Positions 1-7,942 of a stretch of DNA of 49,264 nt are shown one piece after another. The notes under the pieces were generated by a model. The model was not told the DNA's origin and ran no database searches. It worked only from the letters and a program-made list of their open reading frames with translations. Numbering within the stretch: position 1 is the stretch's first letter; each line of letters starts with the position of its first letter. The stretch comes from an uncultured Clostridia bacterium (lineage in GTDB: Bacteria > Bacillota > Clostridia > Christensenellales > Borkfalkiaceae). The translations under genes and the position numbers were made by a program. Where the stretch lies: the NCBI GenBank assembly GCA_947629515.1, contig CANRDY010000058.1, forward strand, positions 1 to 49,264, written 5' to 3'.

Positions 1-71
1 TTAAATTCCTCAATATAGCAAAATAGCCCGAACGTCTTTTTTATAGTAAAGAAGTTCAAGCTATTAAGACT

Positions 72-153
72 TGGTGCCGCCGACAAGACTTGAACTTGCA
101 CCCTCGCGGACAGGATTCTAAGTCCTGCGCGTCTGCCATTCCGCCACGGCGGC
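72..153 (-). tRNA. tRNA-Leu (anticodon UAG), CCA encoded
   Basis: The minus strand folds as a class II tRNA. The acceptor stem pairs GCCGCCG with CGGCGGC and is followed by an encoded CCA. The anticodon stem CAGGA/TCCTG holds the loop CTTAGAA, giving anticodon UAG, which reads CUN leucine codons. A long variable arm, typical of Leu/Ser tRNAs, and a T-arm with TTCAAGT are present. The D-arm has the GGCGGAATGGCAGACGC layout common in bacterial tRNA-Leu. Its own promoter lies immediately upstream. No tRNA or rRNA neighbour is visible in the window, and no clear terminator is seen in the 71 bases left of it. Confidence 0.95.
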
Positions 154-172
154 GTTTTTTTATCTCCCTATT

Positions 173-201
173 ATTTTATAATATCCTTACAAAAAAGTCA
201 A
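173..201 (-). promoter_or_regulatory. sigma-A-type promoter for tRNA-Leu
   Basis: On the minus strand TTGACT (-35) and TAAAAT (-10) are separated by exactly 17 bases. The predicted transcription start lies about 10-15 bases before the mature tRNA 5' end, as expected for a short tRNA leader. A very GC-rich repetitive tract lies directly upstream of the -35. Confidence 0.7.
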
Positions 202-209
202 CTTTAAGT

Positions 210-352
210 GCGGGGCGCGGGCGCGGCGGGCGGTGCAGGTGCGGCGGGCGGTGCGCGGCGGGCGCGGCGAGCGAGGCGAGCGAGGCGAGCGGGCGCGGCG
301 GGCGCGGCGAGCGGGCGGTGCGGGCGGGGGTGACAGCCGCGCCCGCACCGCC
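210..352. repeat. GC-rich low-complexity tract with a 13-bp inverted repeat
   Basis: A run of about 140 bases built almost only from G and C words such as GCGGGCG, GCGCGGC and GCGAGCGAG, including adjacent copies of GCGAGCGAG. At its right end GGCGGTGCGGGCG (314-326) pairs perfectly with CGCCCGCACCGCC (340-352) across a 13-base loop. No U-tract follows on either strand, so it does not look like an intrinsic terminator. Short reading frames across it have no start-site support and biased composition. It separates the divergent tRNA and membrane-protein promoters. Its function is unknown; slippage-prone simple sequence is the conservative reading. Confidence 0.75.
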
Positions 353-448
353 AAAACTACGTCGGCTTGTCATTCGCTCGAATATTATTTTGAAAACACC
401 ACGTCCCCCTCTCCACGGTTGGAAGAGCATTATATGCGGTTACAACGC

Positions 449-477
449 TTGCTATTAATAAATTACAATGATATAAT
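449..477 (+). promoter_or_regulatory. Promoter for the Gly-rich membrane protein gene
   Basis: TTGCTA (-35, 4 of 6 consensus) and a perfect TATAAT (-10) are 17 bases apart. The predicted start near 484 gives a leader of about 90 bases before the next gene. Confidence 0.6.
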
Positions 478-573
478 ATTGACGTCAGGCATGCGATTTG
501 CGGCGGGATAGAAGTTTCGCAACGCCGTATGCCGCGCAGACCCAAAACTGCAAAATTCAGTTGAGAGGCAATT

Positions 574-1407
574 ATGAAAAGCAACGAATACAACGCCAAA
601 GAGCACGAGAATAATCGGCGCGACATAGACGAGCTTATCGCAAGCTCGCGCTCGGTTCGTCTCAATCGGCTCTGCGACCCCTCACACACCGCGCAAGCGG
701 ACGGTTCGAAAAAAAACTATCCGACCGCGGACAGCATGAAAGCGGGCACGGCTTACGTCACCTACTTCACCCCGCAAAACGCTTTCAGCACAACCCCCAA
801 GCCCAAGGCGGGCGGCGGTTATTCAAGCGGTTATTCGGGCGGCGCGGCGGGCGGCGCGGCGGGCGGCGCGGAATACGCCGAGAGCGAAAGGCGCAAGCGC
901 AAATACACCGACGAGGAGCTGGAAGAAAAGAACAACGCGGTGATGAAGTACTTGCTTGCGGGCGGCGTTATTGCCTGCATGATATACTTTTTGCAGCCCC
1001 GCTTTGAATTTGTAACCGACTGGCAAGTGTACGTTATAAGCATTTTCAAGTACTTTTTCAGCTATTCGATAGGCGGGCTGGGTATTCTGTTTTTCAGAGC
1101 GAGGAACAGCATTGTGATGATCGCCATCATCTTTGTCTGTTCGCTGTGCATAGATATATACTTTGTGCCGACCGTCACGTTCGATTACACCGCCGAGGAG
1201 CTTGCCTGCATTATTACCACCATCAGCGCGGCGGGCTTACTTATGCCGCTCTCCGTGTTCGGGAATAAAATCAGATCGCTTATCGTCGCAAAGGGCTTTG
1301 ACGCGAAAAAGGTCAAAAGAATTTACACAATTATAGAGCTTGTATTGTTTCTCGTCGCTCTGACCGCGGGTATATGCGGGGCGTTTATCATCAAACCCCG
1401 TGTTTGA
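574..1407 (+). CDS. Hypothetical membrane protein with Gly-rich N-terminal half
   Basis: A 277-residue protein I do not recognise. The start ATG has AGAGG about 6 bases upstream. Residues 1-125 are hydrophilic and probably disordered, with a Gly/Ala-rich stretch (SGGAAGGAAGGAEY) encoded by a near-perfect GC-rich tandem repeat, followed by a charged ERRKRK segment. From about residue 127 the protein is strongly hydrophobic with four to five predicted membrane spans (around 127-145, 152-175, 180-200, 210-228 and 250-272), ending FIIKPRV. There is no signal peptide or catalytic motif. It has its own promoter, and the -35 of the next gene's promoter lies only about 10 bases after its stop codon. 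The topology suggests a cytoplasmic disordered tail on a small integral membrane domain; function unknown. Confidence 0.8.
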   Translation: MKSNEYNAKEHENNRRDIDELIASSRSVRLNRLCDPSHTAQADGSKKNYPTADSMKAGTAYVTYFTPQNAFSTTPKPKAGGGYSSGYSGGAAGGAAGGAEYAESERRKRKYTDEELEEKNNAVMKYLLAGGVIACMIYFLQPRFEFVTDWQVYVISIFKYFFSYSIGGLGILFFRARNSIVMIAIIFVCSLCIDIYFVPTVTFDYTAEELACIITTISAAGLLMPLSVFGNKIRSLIVAKGFDAKKVKRIYTIIELVLFLVALTAGICGAFIIKPRV

Positions 1408-1416
1408 AAATAAGAA

Positions 1417-1445
1417 TTGACCCGATGTGCGAGGCGTAATATAAT
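1417..1445 (+). promoter_or_regulatory. Promoter for the DUF368 transporter gene
   Basis: TTGACC (-35) and TATAAT (-10) with a 17-base spacer. The predicted start near 1452 would give a leader of about 120 bases made largely of the six-copy GCGAAC repeat. Confidence 0.7.
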
Positions 1446-1473
1446 TATAGCAAATATATAGCAAAAAATTAAG

Positions 1474-1558
1474 GCGAACCCCTTTTGTGCGAACCTTTAT
1501 GCGGGCGAACGCATTTTAAGCGAACCTTTCCTATGGCGAACCTTTATACGGGCGAACC
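1474..1558 (+). repeat. Six direct GCGAAC repeats in the leader of the DUF368 gene
   Basis: GCGAAC occurs at 1474, 1489, 1505, 1520, 1536 and 1552, so the spacing is 15, 16, 15, 16 and 16 bases. Most copies extend to GCGAACCTTT or GGCGAACCTTTTAT. The array fills the space between the predicted transcription start and the start codon. The spacing is not a multiple of three and the frames are not conserved, so it is not a coding repeat. A regulatory array or an expanding minisatellite are both possible. Confidence 0.8.
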
Positions 1559-1572
1559 TTTTATTAAGCCTT

Positions 1573-2526
1573 ATGAGCATAAAAAAATTTTTCAAAAACT
1601 TAGCGTGCGGCGCGGCGATAGGCGTTGCGATGATAATCCCCGGAGTTTCGGGGGGAACGGTCGCGGTGCTTTTGAACGTGTACGACGAACTGATCGACTC
1701 GTTCAACGGGCTTAAAAAGAGGTTCGTTGCGAGCATATCCTTTTTGATCCCCGTGTTGCTGGGGGCGGTTCTTGCGTTCGCGGCGGCGTACTTCCCCTTA
1801 AAATTCGCGCTCGAACGCGCTCCTCTCCCCACCGTGCTGTTGTTTGCGGGGTTGATGCTCGGTTCTGTTCCCAAACTCTTTACGGACTGCAAGGGCGCGG
1901 GGTTTAAGCGAACCGACGTTGCGGCGATCGCACTGCCCTTTTTGGCGATAATCGGGGTGTGCGTGCTGAAACTGTACGTTTCGGCGGGGGACGCAGACCT
2001 TTCGACGACCATGCCCGCGTGGGGCTGGGCGGTTGTGTTCTTTGTGGCGGCGGCGGCGAGTTGCGCGCTGATTGTGCCCGGGGTGAGCGGAAGCATGCTG
2101 TTGATGATTTTGGGCTATTACGAGCCGATTTTGGGGCTTATAAGCGGCTTGATGAGCAACTTCTGGCATGCGGCGGGCGTGCTTGCGGTGTTTGCCGCGG
2201 GGCTGTTGGCGGGATTTTTCAGCATTGCAAAGCTGATGAAGTTCTTTTTGAATAAGTTTCCGCGCGGCACGCATTGGGCTATTTTCGGTTTTGTTCTCGG
2301 ATCGCTCCCCGCTATCTTTATCGTGTTCGATTACTCCGTCCGCCCCGACGCCATTCAAATCGGCGTTGGCGTTGCGCTGTGCGTTGTGGGCGCGCTCGGC
2401 ACGTTTTTGCTTACGAAATATGCCGAAAAGGTCGCCGCGAGGGCGGTCGAAAAGCGCGGCGAAATTCCCAAAAACGGCGTTGAAAATAACCCCGCCGATA
2501 CGCAGGACGGCGAGGATAAAGATTGA
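1573..2526 (+). CDS. popT: DUF368 family undecaprenyl-phosphate transporter (PopT-like)
   Basis: A 317-residue polytopic membrane protein of the DUF368 family. Members named PopT are known to return undecaprenyl phosphate across the cytoplasmic membrane, recycling the lipid carrier for peptidoglycan and teichoic acid synthesis. The family hallmarks are visible: an N-terminal PGVSGGT motif (about residues 23-29) and a second PGVSGS motif (about 168-173), the two halves of the internal repeat. About eight to ten hydrophobic spans follow, then a hydrophilic tail of about 35 residues. Length is normal. The start fits the family N-terminus (MSIKKFFKNLACGAAIGVAM), but no Shine-Dalgarno sequence precedes it; instead the leader is an array of GCGAAC repeats. 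A strong terminator lies about 25 bases after the stop. The carrier-recycling role is assigned by homology. Confidence 0.9.
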   Translation: MSIKKFFKNLACGAAIGVAMIIPGVSGGTVAVLLNVYDELIDSFNGLKKRFVASISFLIPVLLGAVLAFAAAYFPLKFALERAPLPTVLLFAGLMLGSVPKLFTDCKGAGFKRTDVAAIALPFLAIIGVCVLKLYVSAGDADLSTTMPAWGWAVVFFVAAAASCALIVPGVSGSMLLMILGYYEPILGLISGLMSNFWHAAGVLAVFAAGLLAGFFSIAKLMKFFLNKFPRGTHWAIFGFVLGSLPAIFIVFDYSVRPDAIQIGVGVALCVVGALGTFLLTKYAEKVAARAVEKRGEIPKNGVENNPADTQDGEDKD

Positions 2527-2550
2527 TTTATAATGATTTATGATAGTTAA

Positions 2551-2586
2551 GGGCGCGGCTTTTGTAAAAGCCGCGCCCTTTTTTTT
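2551..2586 (+). terminator. Rho-independent terminator between convergent genes
   Basis: GGGCGCGGCTTTT and AAAAGCCGCGCCC form a perfect 13-bp stem with a 2-base loop, followed by eight T residues on the plus strand. It ends the DUF368 transcript. Read on the minus strand it is followed only by TTAACTATC, so it may act weakly for the converging lipoprotein gene. Confidence 0.92.
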
Positions 2587-2598
2587 GCTTTGTTGCAC

Positions 2599-5500
2599 TT
2601 AATCGACGAGGGTAATTGTAACCTTGCCCTCTTGTACGGTTATCGTCCACGACGTTCCCGATACTTCGGTCACGGTGTAGGTTTCGTCCGCGCCCTTTTC
2701 GCACTTAACTATATAGTAGGTGTGATAAGTTGTTTCGCCCGTAACTTCCGTTGCGATCGTCAAAAGCAATACCTGATCGTCCACTATGTCGACATAGCTT
2801 CCGTTGTCGGCGTAACAAGTGTTAATGGTCTTCTTTTCGACGGTCGCCGATTTGTACGGCGCGTAGGGCTGTACGGTCGACGTGGTTCCTTCTCCATCGG
2901 GAGAACCGTCATCTTCGCCCGCCGAGCTGGCGTCAGCGGGGATAAATTCTATTCTGTAAAGAGTGCTTGAAATTATCTTGCCGCCGTCGCCCGTCTCCCT
3001 CGTTATGAAGTAGATCTTGCCGTCGTACAGATAATTCTTGTCGGGGGTAAGCTCTTCGCCGTTCTCCTTTATAATTACCGTGCGCGCCGAACCGACTGTT
3101 GAGCCCGTATCCGCATATCTTTCGGTCGCTATGACGTGTTCAACGGTTATTTCGATATTTTTCGCACCCGTAACGGTGGGCTTTTCGACGCGGGTGAACG
3201 CCTGAATTACGCTTACGTAGTAGCCGTTCAAAGTGGTGAACATGAAATACAAAGCATATTCTTTGCTGTCGTCTGCGTCGGTGAACTTAACGGTGTACAA
3301 GCCGCTCGAACTGTGCGTGTACTCGGTGGATTCGATAATTCCGACGGTCGGAGCCGCTTCCGCCTCTCCGTCTGCGGCAACGGTCGAAGCGAGCTTGCCG
3401 TTGGAGTTGAGTACCCCCGAACCCGACAATACTTCGATATGCACTTTATCTTCGGTGGGTTCTGCACTATTATCAGCCGCAAAGGTCTGGGTTACGGTTA
3501 TAGTACCGTAATTGTTCTTTACGCTGCCGCCCAGCCCCAACTGCGAAAGCGCGTAGTAGGTATACATGTAGCTGTACGAGACGGCTTGCATCTGCCATAT
3601 CATGGAGTTGAGCGAGAAGGACTTTTCGGTGTTCGAATAGGTGACCTCAAGCTCAAAGCGGTAGTTTGTTACGTTGAGGTACATCTTGTATTCGGTAGGC
3701 TCCTGATCTTCGCCGTTGCCGTAAACAGCCTCGCGCGAGACGGTCGCGCCCGAATAGGTTTGACCGTTAATGGTGAGCGTGGCGTTTACCGTGAACTCCT
3801 TTTTGTCGCCCGCGGGCGAGAAGTTCAAACCGTCAATGGAGTAATACTTGGTTTCGCCGCCCTCCGCCATGGGGAATTTATAACTCTCTTTATTGTCGGC
3901 CTTGCGCTCGAACTTTACCTGCCAGCCGTCGTTTTTAAAGTAGTCCTTGCTTTCGAAGTTTATCGTATCGCCCAAAGTGGGAACGCTTGTCGTGTCGGCG
4001 ACAAATCCGCAATCGTTGGCGTCTGCGCTCTCGATATCGTGCCTGTAAAGGGTTACGCGGTTTTGATCGTCTATCGTATAATAGCAACGCGTTTCGCCGT
4101 TGAGAATTACAAAGCCGTACTCCGAGAATTTGAGGGTTTGAAGGTCTGACGTGTAATAGCCCGTCTGCTGATACTCGTTCAACGTGACCGTGCCCGTGAT
4201 CGTATCGTAGTTGTAAAGTCCCGCGTGCGTGCTGTTTTCGTTTACGTAGTACAAAATGCCCTTGAAGCCCGTGCCCGATACCTCTTTGGTGATGAGCACA
4301 TAACTGCCGTTTTCGGTGCCCGCGCTCGTGTATCTGTACGCGGCTCCGTATGCGCGGAGCGCGAATACCGCCATATTTGCTTCGTTGACGAACGTCGCCT
4401 CGATGTCCTTGTCCTCAATCAAAAGCGCGGGATAGTTCGTGCCGCTCTGCGTTAAGTAGCCGAACATAGCGGTCATATCGCCCGAGACCTTATCGTTGGG
4501 TTCGAAGTGAATGGTCAGTCCGCGCCCGCCGTTTGCCGTTGCAAATACATTGTAGGTGCATGTTATGCCTTCGACTTTCACATGGGCGTCTTTCTCGCCG
4601 AGGGTGTAGATAGTCAGATTGCCGTAGCCGTCGAGAGAGGCGTAATAGCCGTCGAAGCTCATGTTGTCGACAAGCCTGTAATCGCCCGCTTCCGAACCGC
4701 GGCGCGTAAAGTGCTTGCCCTCTTTGGAGAGGTCGAATACGGTAGTTGCAGAACCGTTTACGAAACTTACGGTAACCTTGCCGTCGGCGTCGGTGGATAC
4801 GGTGTATCTGCCCGTAACGTCCTCGCCCTCAGCGGGGGTGTAAACGGCGTTGTAGCTGTATCCGTCGAGGTGGAGCTTTTTGCCGTACTTTGCCTGGTCT
4901 GCCGCGCTTTCGACGGTGTAGTCGCCGTTTATTTTGTCGTTATATCTTGTGAAATATCTCGTGGTCGAGGTCGCCGACGTGGCGATAAGGCGCATAAACT
5001 TGAAAGTAAGACTGCTTCCGTCCGTTTCGGTGAACTGCATTATCGCGTTTTCGCCCTCAACATCGACGTAAGTGCCCGTCTTTGTGTCGGTCGTAGGATC
5101 GCCCTCGCCGCCGACTGCGGGAGTTACGGTGTTGTACGTTGCGCCGCCCTTGCCGTCGAGCACAAGGTAGACGTTTCTGTCTGCCGTGCCGTCCTCTTTC
5201 ATGGCGTAATACGTGCCCCTCGAGGAATCGAGCTTGATATAGTGGCTGCCCTCTTCGATGAGTTCAATGCTAAGCGTGCCGCTGCCCGCAACTGTTATGG
5301 TGATTATGCTGTCTGCCGTGGTGTACGAACCCTGATAGGTGACTTCCTTGCCATCGCCGTCCTTTTCTTTGAGTACCGCGTACCCCGAGAAAAGGGTGAG
5401 AACGTTCTCTTCTTTGCTTTGTTCTTTATATTCCTTATAGTCGCCTACGTTTACGGGATCGCCGCCCTTTTTGACAGTTTTCCAATGGCTTGCGCCGAGC

Positions 5501-7851
5501 GAGCCTATCGAGGTGCTTGCCGTTCTTACGGTGAATACCACCTCTTTTACGTCTTTATCGAACGTGCTTGCGGTAAGTTCTTCGGTAATATCCGTCCTTT
5601 CGGTAAATTCGGCTCCGCCCAACAGGTTCTCGGAAATCGTCGCGGTGTACACGCCGTTCGCCGAGGTGTAAGTTCCGTGTGCGATCTTCAACAAACTGCT
5701 GTTTTCGGGATCGTAACAATAGACCGTAAGTTCGCCCGCCACGGTTTCGTTGAGAACCATGAGAGGGGTCGTGGTAAGGTTCGAACTGGTCTTGTCGTAG
5801 AAGCGGTATTCGGCGTAGTTCGGACCTTTGACGGTCATCACGTACTGTGCGACCGTCGCGCCCGTTGCGCCGTCCTGTACCGACAGAGTTCTTACCGTGA
5901 ACGAATAGACTTTGCCGCCCGCATAGACGTGCACTATGTTGCCGCCGAACGAGGAGACGGCGCCGACCGAGTAATAGCCCGTTACGGGCTCTCCGCTTGC
6001 GGTCGTGTATGTTGCGTTGAAAGTGCCGTCGAGGGTGAGCGTTGCGCCGTCGTCGGCGGTGTAGACGTGATCGTATGTCGAGTTGTAAGTCGCATAGCCG
6101 ACGCGCGTTCCCACGGTTATTATCTTTGCGACGAGAGCCGTGCTTCCCGAAGAAGTCGAAAGAGTCAAAACGTTGGTTTCGGCGTTTCTGCTGTACGAAT
6201 ATACGGTCGTGGACGTGCCCGAGTCGAGTATTGCGCTCGCGAACCCGTTAAGGGTCAAGCCGCCCGTAGTAGTAAAATATATGCCGTAGTTGCCGTCGGA
6301 GTCCTGACCGAGGGTGAAACGGGGCATTGCGCCGAAGCCGATCTCCTCGTCGTTCCTAACCCTGAATACGTTCATGGGAATGACCGCGCCCGTCCGGCTG
6401 TTGACGGCGTTCACCGAACCGAGCATCATCATTCTCGTCTGACCTGCGAGAACGCCCGAGGTGAATTTGACCGTATATATATAAGTTGCCGTATCGAAGC
6501 TGTAAGTTCCGACCGACGTTCCCACGTGCTGTTCGGTGTAGGTAATGCCGTTGAACGCATCGAGAATTATGTTGGTTCCGGGATAGATATGACTTCCGTC
6601 AAGCAGATAGAAAGTCATATCGGTGTAACCCTCGCCCGACTTATATACAAAGGTATAGTCGTCGTTTACTCTGCCCTCGAAGAGGGTCGTTTCGTCCTTT
6701 TCGAATAAGAACTCGCCATAATCCTTGTCGTATTCGCCACGGAAGAACACGCCCGAGCGTTCGAGATAGACCGTATCGCCGTTTTCGTCGGGAATGTACA
6801 GATAATCTGCGCCGCCCAGAACGTCGACGTAGCCCTGACACCATATCGCATAGAGATAGGTGTCGCCCGTTACTTTGACGGTTACGGGTTCATCCTCTTC
6901 CGTGCTTCCGAAGAGGTGCGACTCCATGAAGTTGGCTTCGTACTCGACCGCGCCGTAAGGGTCTGTGCCCCAGCCCAAAAGGTAATAGCCGGGCAACGTA
7001 AACTTGTTCGACGGAACGCTTATTTCGGTTTCGTACTTGTATGAGTTGCTTTCGACTTCGCTCTCCATGCCCTCGGGATAGTTGGAATCGAGGGTGAAGT
7101 TGTAGGACGTTCTGTTAAAATAGAGTTTGAAGCTGTTTTGCGCAACGTCCTCGGTGAGTGCCGCAAGGGCAACTTCTTCGCCGTTCTGCGCGTATTCGAA
7201 GCCGACGGGGGTCACCTGCGCCAACGCGGGAACTACGCCCGCGTATTCGTAGCCGACAAAGCTCTCGGCTTCCTGCTCGTATTGGGAATCGTCTGCGAGC
7301 TTTTGCAACATTCTCTGCACGGTGTACTTTACCTTGTACTTAGCCGTAAGAGTCGTGTCGCCCTGTGCGGTCTGCGCCGCCGAAAGCTCGTTTTCGCCCG
7401 AGAACCACGCGCCGAACTCGTGATCGGCGAGGGTGGGAACTATGTCCTCTATCGCGGCGGAAACCGAGCCGCCTTTTTTGACCTGCCTGGTCACGTCCGC
7501 GGTTGAACCGTTATACGAGCCGCCCGCAAGTTGCAAGGTCACGGTGTAAAGCTCCGTCCACTTTGCGTAGTAGGTCTTGCTCTCCTGCGCGGTGACTTTC
7601 GCCCCCGCCGCTATGGGGTTGCCCGAGAGGTCGGAGTTTTCGTACCAGCCCTCGAACGCGTATTTTTCACGCTGAGGGTTGGGCATTTCGTATTCCTGCC
7701 CCGCGTCCAGTTCCACGCTTTCGACGGGGTCTCCGCCGTTTACTTCGAAAGTCAGCGTGACCTTGTTTGCGGGAGCGCACGCCGCAAGCGCGACGCACAC
7801 CACCGACGCTATTATCAAAAGTCCGAGTAAAAGCCGTTTTGAGAATTTCAT
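2599..7851 (-). CDS. Giant lipoprotein with InlB, MucBP-like and beta-rich repeats
   Basis: A 1750-residue predicted surface lipoprotein. The N-terminus MKFSKRLLLGLLIIASVVCV with lipobox LAAC places the lipidated Cys at residue 25. InlB-type (Listeria-Bacteroides, Flg_new) repeats follow at about 30-100, 100-175 and 247-345, with typical FEGWY and YAKW signatures. A MucBP-like segment (YTVQRML...) sits at about 175-245. From about 350 to 1300 there are irregular beta-rich units around L-x-LDG-x-G-x-A-x-Y then G-x-Y, for example LHLDGYSYNAVY and YLVLDGKGGATY. The last 400 residues are also beta-rich but less repetitive, ending TITVQEGKVTITLVD. There is no LPXTG motif, C-terminal membrane span or catalytic motif. 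The start is supported by AAGGAAAG 6 bases upstream and a near-consensus promoter. A role in adhesion or polymer binding is inferred from the InlB/MucBP-type modules. Confidence 0.88.
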   Translation of the reverse strand: MKFSKRLLLGLLIIASVVCVALAACAPANKVTLTFEVNGGDPVESVELDAGQEYEMPNPQREKYAFEGWYENSDLSGNPIAAGAKVTAQESKTYYAKWTELYTVTLQLAGGSYNGSTADVTRQVKKGGSVSAAIEDIVPTLADHEFGAWFSGENELSAAQTAQGDTTLTAKYKVKYTVQRMLQKLADDSQYEQEAESFVGYEYAGVVPALAQVTPVGFEYAQNGEEVALAALTEDVAQNSFKLYFNRTSYNFTLDSNYPEGMESEVESNSYKYETEISVPSNKFTLPGYYLLGWGTDPYGAVEYEANFMESHLFGSTEEDEPVTVKVTGDTYLYAIWCQGYVDVLGGADYLYIPDENGDTVYLERSGVFFRGEYDKDYGEFLFEKDETTLFEGRVNDDYTFVYKSGEGYTDMTFYLLDGSHIYPGTNIILDAFNGITYTEQHVGTSVGTYSFDTATYIYTVKFTSGVLAGQTRMMMLGSVNAVNSRTGAVIPMNVFRVRNDEEIGFGAMPRFTLGQDSDGNYGIYFTTTGGLTLNGFASAILDSGTSTTVYSYSRNAETNVLTLSTSSGSTALVAKIITVGTRVGYATYNSTYDHVYTADDGATLTLDGTFNATYTTASGEPVTGYYSVGAVSSFGGNIVHVYAGGKVYSFTVRTLSVQDGATGATVAQYVMTVKGPNYAEYRFYDKTSSNLTTTPLMVLNETVAGELTVYCYDPENSSLLKIAHGTYTSANGVYTATISENLLGGAEFTERTDITEELTASTFDKDVKEVVFTVRTASTSIGSLGASHWKTVKKGGDPVNVGDYKEYKEQSKEENVLTLFSGYAVLKEKDGDGKEVTYQGSYTTADSIITITVAGSGTLSIELIEEGSHYIKLDSSRGTYYAMKEDGTADRNVYLVLDGKGGATYNTVTPAVGGEGDPTTDTKTGTYVDVEGENAIMQFTETDGSSLTFKFMRLIATSATSTTRYFTRYNDKINGDYTVESAADQAKYGKKLHLDGYSYNAVYTPAEGEDVTGRYTVSTDADGKVTVSFVNGSATTVFDLSKEGKHFTRRGSEAGDYRLVDNMSFDGYYASLDGYGNLTIYTLGEKDAHVKVEGITCTYNVFATANGGRGLTIHFEPNDKVSGDMTAMFGYLTQSGTNYPALLIEDKDIEATFVNEANMAVFALRAYGAAYRYTSAGTENGSYVLITKEVSGTGFKGILYYVNENSTHAGLYNYDTITGTVTLNEYQQTGYYTSDLQTLKFSEYGFVILNGETRCYYTIDDQNRVTLYRHDIESADANDCGFVADTTSVPTLGDTINFESKDYFKNDGWQVKFERKADNKESYKFPMAEGGETKYYSIDGLNFSPAGDKKEFTVNATLTINGQTYSGATVSREAVYGNGEDQEPTEYKMYLNVTNYRFELEVTYSNTEKSFSLNSMIWQMQAVSYSYMYTYYALSQLGLGGSVKNNYGTITVTQTFAADNSAEPTEDKVHIEVLSGSGVLNSNGKLASTVAADGEAEAAPTVGIIESTEYTHSSSGLYTVKFTDADDSKEYALYFMFTTLNGYYVSVIQAFTRVEKPTVTGAKNIEITVEHVIATERYADTGSTVGSARTVIIKENGEELTPDKNYLYDGKIYFITRETGDGGKIISSTLYRIEFIPADASSAGEDDGSPDGEGTTSTVQPYAPYKSATVEKKTINTCYADNGSYVDIVDDQVLLLTIATEVTGETTYHTYYIVKCEKGADETYTVTEVSGTSWTITVQEGKVTITLVD

Positions 7852-7882
7852 AATGATCTTTCCTTATTATAGCTTTTTATTT

Positions 7883-7911
7883 ATTGTATAACTTTTTTAT
7901 TATAATGTCAA
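7883..7911 (-). promoter_or_regulatory. Promoter for the 1750-residue lipoprotein gene
   Basis: Perfect TTGACA (-35) and TACAAT (-10) with a 17-base spacer on the minus strand. The predicted leader is about 25 bases. It lies in the 91-base gap after the LRR lipoprotein gene, where no terminator hairpin is visible, so readthrough from upstream is possible. Confidence 0.8.
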
Positions 7912-7942
7912 ATTGTATGATTCGGGAGTAATTTCACGCACG

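Noticed and set aside
90-511. Small frames across the tRNA gene and the GC-rich tract
   Set aside because: They run through a tRNA gene and simple sequence, giving Arg/Gly/Ala-only proteins with no start-site support.
1474-1558. CRISPR-like reading of the GCGAAC array
   Set aside because: Repeats are 6-10 bases with 5-10-base gaps and no cas genes; far too short for a CRISPR array.
1485-1715. Frame through the GCGAAC array
   Set aside because: Starts at TTG with no ribosome site, frames of the repeats are not conserved, and it overlaps the DUF368 gene out of frame.
4507-6708. 733-residue plus-strand open frame opposite the 1750-residue lipoprotein, and similar long antisense frames at 3136-4149, 9029-10678, 25108-27012, 27385-28632, 38796-40397 and 41978-43783
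   Set aside because: They mirror the repeat-rich, biased codon use of the genes on the other strand, lack ribosome sites and family features, are basic and Cys/Arg-rich in composition, and overlap well-supported genes completely.
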